59,872 bases of DNA, taken from NCBI RefSeq assembly GCF_017745675.1, contig NZ_JAFLJM010000024.1, forward strand, positions 1-59,872. The letters run 5' to 3'. Position 1 is the stretch's first letter; each line of letters begins with the position of its first letter. Below the pieces are notes generated by a model that saw only the letters and a list, made by a program, of their open reading frames with translations, did not search any database and was not told where the DNA came from. The translations under genes and the position numbers were made by a program. This document shows, piece after piece, positions 55,580 to 59,872 of the stretch. The DNA is from Alkalihalobacillus sp. BA299. Its GTDB lineage: Bacteria; Bacillota; Bacilli; Bacillales; Bacillaceae_F.

Positions 55580-56626
55580 TTGTTAACAGAAGAAAAAGTG
55601 ATAAATGCATTAAAAACGGTGATGGATCCATTTTTAAATAAATCCATTGTAGAAATTGATGCAATCCGAGAAATCAAAATTAATAATAATCACGTCAGTT
55701 TGAAAATAGCCATTGCCAAAACAGGGACAGCAGAACAAATGCAATTACAGCAACAGATGGTCAATATATTAAAAGAAGCTGGAGCGGAATCAGTTGGTCT
55801 TCGTTTTGAGAATTTAACAGAACAAGAACTACAACAGCGTGGTGGCATTCAACAGAAGCAATCTCCATCACTTCTTACATCAAAAAATACAACGTTTATC
55901 GCAGTAACAAGTGGTAAAGGCGGTGTTGGAAAATCGACAGTATCGGTTAACTTAGCGACAACATTAGCTCGATTAGGTAAAAAGGTCGGCATTATTGATG
56001 CTGATATATATGGTTTTAGTGTTCCTGATATGATGGGGGTAGAAGAACGTCCGAAAGTAATTGCTGAAAGAATTTATCCTGTCGAACGTTTTGGGGTAAA
56101 AGTGATTTCAATGGGCTTTTTCGTTGAAGATAATGCCCCTGTTATTTGGAGAGGCCCTATGTTAGGAAAAATGCTCAACAATTTCTTTAGTGAAGTAGAG
56201 TGGGGTGAGCTTGATTATTTAATATTAGATTTACCTCCTGGTACAGGCGATGTGGCTCTAGATGTTCATACGATGCTGCCTCATTCGAAGGAGATCATCG
56301 TAACTACGCCTCATGCAACAGCTGCATTTGTTGCAGCACGTGCAGGTGCCATGGCAATCAAAACGAACCATGAAATCATTGGTGTCGTAGAAAATATGTC
56401 TTATTTCGAAAGTAAAGTAACAGGTGAAAAAGAATACGTATTTGGTACTGGTGGAGGAGAGCGTTTAGCCGAAGAATTGAAAACGGAGGTCTTAGGGCAA
56501 ATCCCACTAGGACAACCTGAGATTAATAAAGATGATTTTGCTCCTTCCATTTATGATGAAAGCCATCCAATTGGTCAAATATACACAAACATTGCTAAAC
56601 GTATCATTGAGAAAGTGGAAAGATAA
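55580..56626 (+). CDS. salA: Mrp/ApbC-family P-loop ATPase SalA
   Basis: SalA belongs to the Mrp family. In B. subtilis it is a regulator that represses scoC; relatives carry iron-sulfur clusters. An N-terminal FeS-assembly-type domain covers residues 1-85. The deviant Walker A SGKGGVGKST is at 111-120, DADIYGFSVPDMMG follows, and DLPPGTGD is conserved. I choose TTG 55580 after GGATGGTG; ATG 55568 overlaps that site. The length is 348 residues. It lies between cwlD and gerD as in B. subtilis. Confidence 0.9.
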   Translation: MLTEEKVINALKTVMDPFLNKSIVEIDAIREIKINNNHVSLKIAIAKTGTAEQMQLQQQMVNILKEAGAESVGLRFENLTEQELQQRGGIQQKQSPSLLTSKNTTFIAVTSGKGGVGKSTVSVNLATTLARLGKKVGIIDADIYGFSVPDMMGVEERPKVIAERIYPVERFGVKVISMGFFVEDNAPVIWRGPMLGKMLNNFFSEVEWGELDYLILDLPPGTGDVALDVHTMLPHSKEIIVTTPHATAAFVAARAGAMAIKTNHEIIGVVENMSYFESKVTGEKEYVFGTGGGERLAEELKTEVLGQIPLGQPEINKDDFAPSIYDESHPIGQIYTNIAKRIIEKVER

Positions 56627-56631
56627 AAAAA

Positions 56632-56729
56632 CAGTCCCATAAGTGTCTTCGTTCCCAGTTCTATTACGGAAGAAAATGCAACAGCATTAATATTTTGTAA
56701 TAGTACTAGCTGACACTTATTTGGGACTG
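56632..56729. terminator. Bidirectional terminator between salA and gerD
   Basis: CAGTCCCATAAGTGTC (56632-56647) is mirrored by GACACTTATTTGGGACTG (56712-56729), with a 64-base loop that has smaller hairpins. T-runs lie outside on both strands (CCTTTTTAT on plus; GTTTTTTTATC on minus). It ends the converging salA and gerD transcripts. Confidence 0.75.
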
Positions 56730-56740
56730 CCTTTTTATAA

Positions 56741-57352
56741 TTAAGAACCTCCGCCGCCTCCGCCTTCTTCTTCTTTTTTCTGTTCTTCATCTTCCTTCTT
56801 CATCTGCTTTTCTGCAACTTTTTCAAGAATTTCATTTACTTTAGCAGTGAAGAATGGGCTTTCAAATGCTTCAGACATAATGGTCATTACTTGTTGGCGA
56901 TATTCTTTTGTTTTCATTAAATCTAGTGCTGCTTTTTCCATTTCTGGATCTTTTAATATATCCATCATCATTTGTTGGTATTCAGGATCTTTCATCAGTG
57001 ATTTCAGCATTTGCTCTGTCTCTTCCTTTAAACTTTCAGCCAACGCTTTAGCAAACTCCGGTTCTTGCATCGTCGTTTGCCAAAACTCTTTACCTTGTTC
57101 AGAAGTTAAAGTTTGTTGAATGGTTTGTTTTACAAAAGATTGCTCCATGATGAGGTTTTTTTGAACTTTTTCATCCGTTAAAACTTCTGAGACCGCCTTT
57201 TTCCCTTCTTCTGTCTGCAACATATCAACCATCATTTTTTTCATATCTTCATAATCAGGTTGGTTATTTCCACCACCCTCAGCGGTTGCGCAGCCTGAAA
57301 AAGTAAAAACGAAGATTGCTAGGAGTAAGAATAGTTTGTAGTTTCGCCCCAT
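56741..57352 (-). CDS. gerD: Spore germination lipoprotein GerD
   Basis: GerD is a spore inner-membrane lipoprotein that clusters germinant receptors. The signal peptide MGRNYKLFLLLAIFVFTFSGC gives a lipid-modified C21. The mature part is helical and rich in Met, Glu and Lys, ending in a charged tail and a run of glycines (GGGGGGS). I use ATG 57352 because AGGAAGAGG lies before it; upstream codons encode that site. The length is 203 residues. It is divergent from kbaA and has a sigma-G promoter. Confidence 0.93.
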   Translation of the reverse strand: MGRNYKLFLLLAIFVFTFSGCATAEGGGNNQPDYEDMKKMMVDMLQTEEGKKAVSEVLTDEKVQKNLIMEQSFVKQTIQQTLTSEQGKEFWQTTMQEPEFAKALAESLKEETEQMLKSLMKDPEYQQMMMDILKDPEMEKAALDLMKTKEYRQQVMTIMSEAFESPFFTAKVNEILEKVAEKQMKKEDEEQKKEEEGGGGGGS

Positions 57353-57381
57353 AAACCTCTTCCTTTCGATCATTTTGTCAT

Positions 57382-57411
57382 TAATATGCAATATTTCTAC
57401 AAAAATTATGC
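57382..57411 (-). promoter_or_regulatory. Sigma-G promoter of gerD
   Basis: On the minus strand GCATA (57411-57407) and CATATTA (57388-57382) are separated by exactly 18 bp. This fits the sigma-G consensus GHATR-N18-CATXHTA at every position. It predicts gerD expression in the forespore after engulfment. Confidence 0.85.
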
Positions 57412-57450
57412 GTAGGATCATGGAGTAATCTAGATTTTTTAAGGTGTCAT

Positions 57451-57459
57451 TGGTACAAT
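57451..57459 (+). promoter_or_regulatory. Extended -10 promoter of kbaA
   Basis: TGGTACAAT is a TGn-extended -10 (TACAAT at 57454-57459). The -35 position (TAGATT, 57431-57436) is poor. A vegetative promoter fits a gene acting at the start of sporulation. Confidence 0.55.
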
Positions 57460-57497
57460 CAATAGAGCATGAAAAGAAAGATGGAGGAGCGTTCATC

Positions 57498-58091
57498 GTG
57501 AATAGCCGTAAAGTTGTTTATTTATTTTTTACTTCTCTTATTATTGGGAGTCTTAGTGGTGCGATAGTAGGGCTTGTCTTAGATTGGTCGATGTATACAG
57601 CTGAAGGTATCATGAATTTTATTTTTGGTTTAATCTGGTTACTTGGGATTAGTGCTGCTTTTAGCTTAATTAGTCAAATGGGTTTCTTTGCTTACTTAAC
57701 CATACATCGCTTAGGACTAGGTTTATTTAAGGCAGCGAAATTATGGAATAAAGTTCAAGTTGTAATTATTGCTTTTGTTATATTTGATTTAATATATCTT
57801 CGTTACCTTTCATTTGCCCATGAAGGTGAAACAGTGCTTAATTATATATGGATGCCATTTTTTCTTTTAATTTATGGTATTATTATTGCGTATTTTAAAG
57901 CGAAAGATACGAATCAAAGTGCTTTTATTCCGGCGTTATTTTTTATTGTTGTTGTTACAACTATTGAATGGGTTCCCGCTTTAACAGTTAATGATCCAAA
58001 GTGGTTGTGGATATATTTTGCTCCATTGCTAACAGCTAATACATGGCAGCTACTAATATTACACCGCTTAACAGGCAATCAATCAAAATAA
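57498..58091 (+). CDS. kbaA: KinB-signalling membrane protein KbaA
   Basis: KbaA is needed for KinB sensor kinase activation of the sporulation phosphorelay. It is a polytopic membrane protein with about six hydrophobic segments (VVYLFFTSLIIGS; AIVGLVLDW; IFGLIWLLGIS; VVIIAFVIFDLIYL and others). The length is 197 residues from GTG 57498, nine bases after GGAGG; earlier in-frame codons lie ahead of that site and run through the promoter. It converges on pdaB. Confidence 0.9.
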   Translation: MNSRKVVYLFFTSLIIGSLSGAIVGLVLDWSMYTAEGIMNFIFGLIWLLGISAAFSLISQMGFFAYLTIHRLGLGLFKAAKLWNKVQVVIIAFVIFDLIYLRYLSFAHEGETVLNYIWMPFFLLIYGIIIAYFKAKDTNQSAFIPALFFIVVVTTIEWVPALTVNDPKWLWIYFAPLLTANTWQLLILHRLTGNQSK

Positions 58092-58110
58092 TTGGCTCTT
58101 TTCTAAAAGG

Positions 58111-58261
58111 TTGTTGCTTTTAGCTATTGGACCGTTAACCAAGGGAAAGCTTGGTTCTTCACGCTTGGCGTGAAGCCTTTTGAACATAAATCAGCCAGAT
58201 GGACAAATGAATTTGTCCATTAGGGCTGATTTATGTTCAAATAACGGCCCAATAGCAACAA
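58111..58261. repeat. Nested inverted-repeat element
   Basis: This 151-bp element between kbaA and pdaB is almost fully self-complementary. The outer arm is 58111-58137 (TTGTTGC, a 7-base insert, TATTGGaCCGTTA) with 58242-58261 (TAACGGcCCAATAGCAACAA). Inside are three hairpins in a row: ACCAAG / CTTGGT (58138-58155); CTTCACGC / GCGTGAAG (58157-58175); and a perfect 18-bp arm, TTTGAACATAAATCAGCC (58179-58196) with GGCTGATTTATGTTCAAA (58224-58241), tipped by GGACAAAT / ATTTGTCC. No protein frame and no direct target-site repeat is evident. Confidence 0.8.
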
Positions 58262-58298
58262 AGTTTACGAAAACAGCTAAATAATTTAATACTTATTC

Positions 58299-58338
58299 AA
58301 AAAAGAAACAGGTGTGAAGCTCACAGCTGTTTCTTTTC
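58299..58338. terminator. Bidirectional terminator between kbaA and pdaB
   Basis: AAAAGAAACAG-g-TGTGA / TCACA-g-CTGTTTCTTTT forms a nearly perfect stem. Because the arms are A-rich and T-rich, T-runs follow the stem on both strands. Confidence 0.85.
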
Positions 58339-58402
58339 CATAGATATAACGAATTGGAATTATGGTGTAGGGGGCATGTCTTTTACGAACACGCAATTTT
58401 TT

Positions 58403-59161
58403 TTACTTAATTTCTTCACTTTTTGTAGTAGTGCTAGCTATTAATTCACTAACTGTTGCAAATTGATAACCTTTCCCTTTTAGGTGATCGATAATAATAG
58501 GTAAAGCCTTGTGGGTTTGTTTAACGGCATCAGAGGCGTGAAGAAGAATAACGTCTCCCTTATTAGCTTGATCCACCGTTTGTTCTACAATCTGATCTAC
58601 ACCAGGATTTTCCCAGTCATTCGTATTAACACTCCAGTGAACAATAGAGTATTTGAGTTTATCAGCAATAGTTAGAATACGTTTATCAAATTGACCGTGT
58701 GGTGGTCTTAATAAAGCTGGCTTTTTTCCTGTAAGATCTGTTAATACTTGATCGCCTCGGCGTATATCCTTTTTAATTTTCTCATCATCCCAAGAAGGGT
58801 AGCTGTTATATTGGTATCCGTGATTGCCGATTTCATGTCCATCTTCAACGATGCGCTTAACAATATCTGGGTGCCGTTCAGCCCATGCAGCAGAGAGGAA
58901 AAATGTAGCTTGAACACTTTTCTCTTTTAAAACATCAAGGATTGGTAATGCTCTTTGATCCCCCCAACTAATATTAAATGTTAAAGCAATAATTTTTTCA
59001 TTCGTTTTTGCTTTGTAAAAGGCTTGTGGTCCATCTGATGTTGAAAAGACCATTAATTCGTTCCGTTCTACAAATAAAATTCCAGCTGTAAAAAAGGCAG
59101 CAACAATAATAATGGATAATTGCTTTATTTTCTTCCCGTTCCATACTAAAAAGAACTTCAT
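58403..59161 (-). CDS. pdaB: PdaB, sporulation polysaccharide deacetylase-like protein
   Basis: PdaB has the NodB fold and is needed for spore stability; its enzymatic role is unsettled. An N-terminal membrane anchor is at about 13-31. NodB motifs are degenerate: motif 1 reads LTFNISWG with Asn63 at the catalytic Asp position, and motif 2 has H114 but Tyr118 at the second His. RPPHGQFD and LLHAS are recognisable. The length is 252 residues from ATG 59161 after GGGAGGGG; an upstream in-frame start lies ahead of that site. Confidence 0.9.
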   Translation of the reverse strand: MKFFLVWNGKKIKQLSIIIVAAFFTAGILFVERNELMVFSTSDGPQAFYKAKTNEKIIALTFNISWGDQRALPILDVLKEKSVQATFFLSAAWAERHPDIVKRIVEDGHEIGNHGYQYNSYPSWDDEKIKKDIRRGDQVLTDLTGKKPALLRPPHGQFDKRILTIADKLKYSIVHWSVNTNDWENPGVDQIVEQTVDQANKGDVILLHASDAVKQTHKALPIIIDHLKGKGYQFATVSELIASTTTKSEEIK

Positions 59162-59192
59162 CTTACCCCTCCCTGTCCATTCCTCTAAAATA

Positions 59193-59220
59193 ACTCTATG
59201 CATTAGCGGACAAGATATGA
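59193..59220 (-). promoter_or_regulatory. Possible sigma-E promoter of pdaB
   Basis: On the minus strand TCATATC (59220-59214) fits the sigma-E -35 KMATATT at six of seven bases. CATAGAGT (59200-59193) fits the -10 CATACAMT at six of eight. The 13-bp spacing is slightly short. Sigma-E control of pdaB is known in B. subtilis. Confidence 0.5.
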
Positions 59221-59288
59221 ATAAAATTACAGGATTTAGAAAACAATTTTAAAACAGACTCTTTAAATTAATTGGTAGAGGTGGAAAA

Positions 59289-59519
59289 ATGATGCTTGGG
59301 TTTTTGCTAAATATGAAAGAAGTACAAGAAGTAGAGTATTTATTAAAGAGAGAGATGGAGGAATTACTTCTTGATTTAACTGATCCAAGAATAGATAACA
59401 TCGTAAAAAAAGCGATGGAAGAAAAGTATCAAATTATTTTTGGGATTTACCGGCGTTTTGCTTCACCTAAAGAGTGCACTAAATATATAAGAACCTCCCA
59501 ATATAAGCATTTTAATTAG
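59289..59519 (+). CDS. Small conserved protein of unknown function
   Basis: This protein of 76 residues starts MMLGFLLNMKEVQEVEYLLKREMEELLLDL. It is predicted to be mostly helical, with an amphipathic first half and a basic C-terminal half (YRRFASPKECTKYIR). I recognise a similar short gene in this place in other Bacillaceae but no function. ATG 59289 and 59292 are both possible after AGAGGTGG. No signal or membrane segment is seen. It lies alone between pdaB and the rRNA promoters. Confidence 0.7.
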   Translation: MMLGFLLNMKEVQEVEYLLKREMEELLLDLTDPRIDNIVKKAMEEKYQIIFGIYRRFASPKECTKYIRTSQYKHFN

Positions 59520-59530
59520 ATTATCGTATG

Positions 59531-59573
59531 TTCTACCTCGTGAAGTAGTTTATACATTGACCACGAGGTAGAA
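59531..59573. other. 12-bp inverted repeat upstream of the rRNA promoters
   Basis: TTCTACCTCGTG (59531-59542) and CACGAGGTAGAA (59562-59573) are perfect complements with a 19-base loop. It begins 12 bp after the small gene's stop. No T-run follows on either strand, so it is at best a weak or factor-dependent terminator. Confidence 0.65.
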
Positions 59574-59592
59574 AAGAAATGAAAAATAGGTG

Positions 59593-59621
59593 TTGACGAT
59601 ATAATATGGAGGTGTTATAGT
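59593..59621 (+). promoter_or_regulatory. rRNA operon promoter P1
   Basis: TTGACG (59593-59598) and TATAGT (59616-59621) have a 17-bp spacer. The A-rich bases just upstream (59571-59589) look like an UP element bound by the RpoA C-terminal domain. Confidence 0.8.
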
Positions 59622-59685
59622 ATTCCTTACGCAATCAATAATGAATTTTTTCAGGAGCAAAACAAAAAATTACTTAAAAAAGTAC

Positions 59686-59714
59686 TTGAATTTAATTTTT
59701 GCTTGTGTTATGAT
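59686..59714 (+). promoter_or_regulatory. rRNA operon promoter P2
   Basis: TTGAAT (59686-59691) and TATGAT (59709-59714) have a 17-bp spacer with a TG-extended -10 (TGTTATGAT). The expected +1 near 59721 is G, as is usual for GTP-sensing Bacillus rRNA promoters. It lies 93 bp after P1. Confidence 0.8.
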
Positions 59715-59872
59715 TTAAAAGTCGCCATTGAGGCAACATCATAAAAAAGTTCTTTGAAAACTGAACAAAAAGCCAAGCGAAATAAAGAGATACATGATAT
59801 CTCGTCAATGTTTTAAAACGTCACAGTGATGAATGATCTTCGATTAAGAACGCGAACGTCCTGTTCGCAACA
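59715..59872 (+). other. rRNA operon leader with boxA-like sequence
   Basis: The transcribed leader ahead of a 16S gene that starts outside the window. GTTCTTTGAAAACTGAACAA at 59749-59768 is the familiar Bacillus rRNA leader block with a boxA-like core for NusB-S10 antitermination. The 16S 5' end is not reached. Confidence 0.75.

Noticed and set aside
57353..57496. Longer gerD start on the minus strand
   Set aside because: The extension would cover the sigma-G promoter and put 48 residues before the lipoprotein signal peptide.

Overview
This window is the main ribosome and transcription gene cluster of a low-GC, endospore-forming Bacillaceae member. Gene content and order match Bacillus subtilis from ctsR to pdaB as I know them. 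The spore germination gene gerD, the cortex amidase gene cwlD, pdaB, kbaA and sigH show that it is a sporulator. A few intergenic details recall alkaliphilic relatives, but the sequence alone does not give a species. The window starts inside the end of one rRNA operon (5S gene) and ends in the promoter and leader region of another, both reading rightward.

Layout. (1) 1-620: 5S rRNA, its terminator, and a truncated group IIC intron inserted directly behind that terminator. (2) 553-7823: CtsR-controlled ctsR-mcsA-mcsB-clpC (protein-arginine phosphorylation and proteolysis), then radA-disA (recombination and c-di-AMP). (3) 7861-15991: yacL, ispD-ispF, gltX, a cysteine T-box riboswitch, cysE-cysS, mrnC, rlmB and yacP/rae1. 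(4) 15996-18106: sigH, rpmGB, secE and nusG. (5) 18160-21495: rplK-rplA, the L10-leader-controlled rplJ-rplL, and a methyltransferase. (6) 21743-33925: rpoB-rpoC, rplGB, rpsL-rpsG-fusA and tuf. (7) 34044-49357: the S10-spc-alpha operon from rpsJ to rplQ, including secY, adk, map, infA and rpoA. (8) 49374-54042: a structured non-coding element, the ecfA1-ecfA2-ecfT transporter module, truA, and the L13-leader-controlled rplM-rpsI. (9) 54077-59519: tandem repeats, ybaK, cwlD, salA, gerD (minus), kbaA, pdaB (minus) and a small unknown gene. (10) 59520-59872: tandem rRNA promoters and leader.

The genes form one growth-rate-linked block for making ribosomes, RNA polymerase, translation factors and the Sec channel. 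Autogenous leaders (L10, L13), a tRNA-sensing T-box and many sigma-A promoters can be read directly. At the right end, sporulation promoters replace vegetative ones; gerD has a textbook sigma-G site.

The coding genes are mostly ordinary. The unusual signals are in the non-coding DNA. A 151-bp nested inverted-repeat element lies between kbaA and pdaB. A 139-bp closed multi-hairpin element lies behind rplQ. The S10 operon leader can form two mutually exclusive structures. There are four 20-bp tandem repeats behind rpsI and an intron remnant at the 5S terminator. One protein oddity is adenylate kinase, which has lost two of the zinc-binding cysteines usual in Bacillus.
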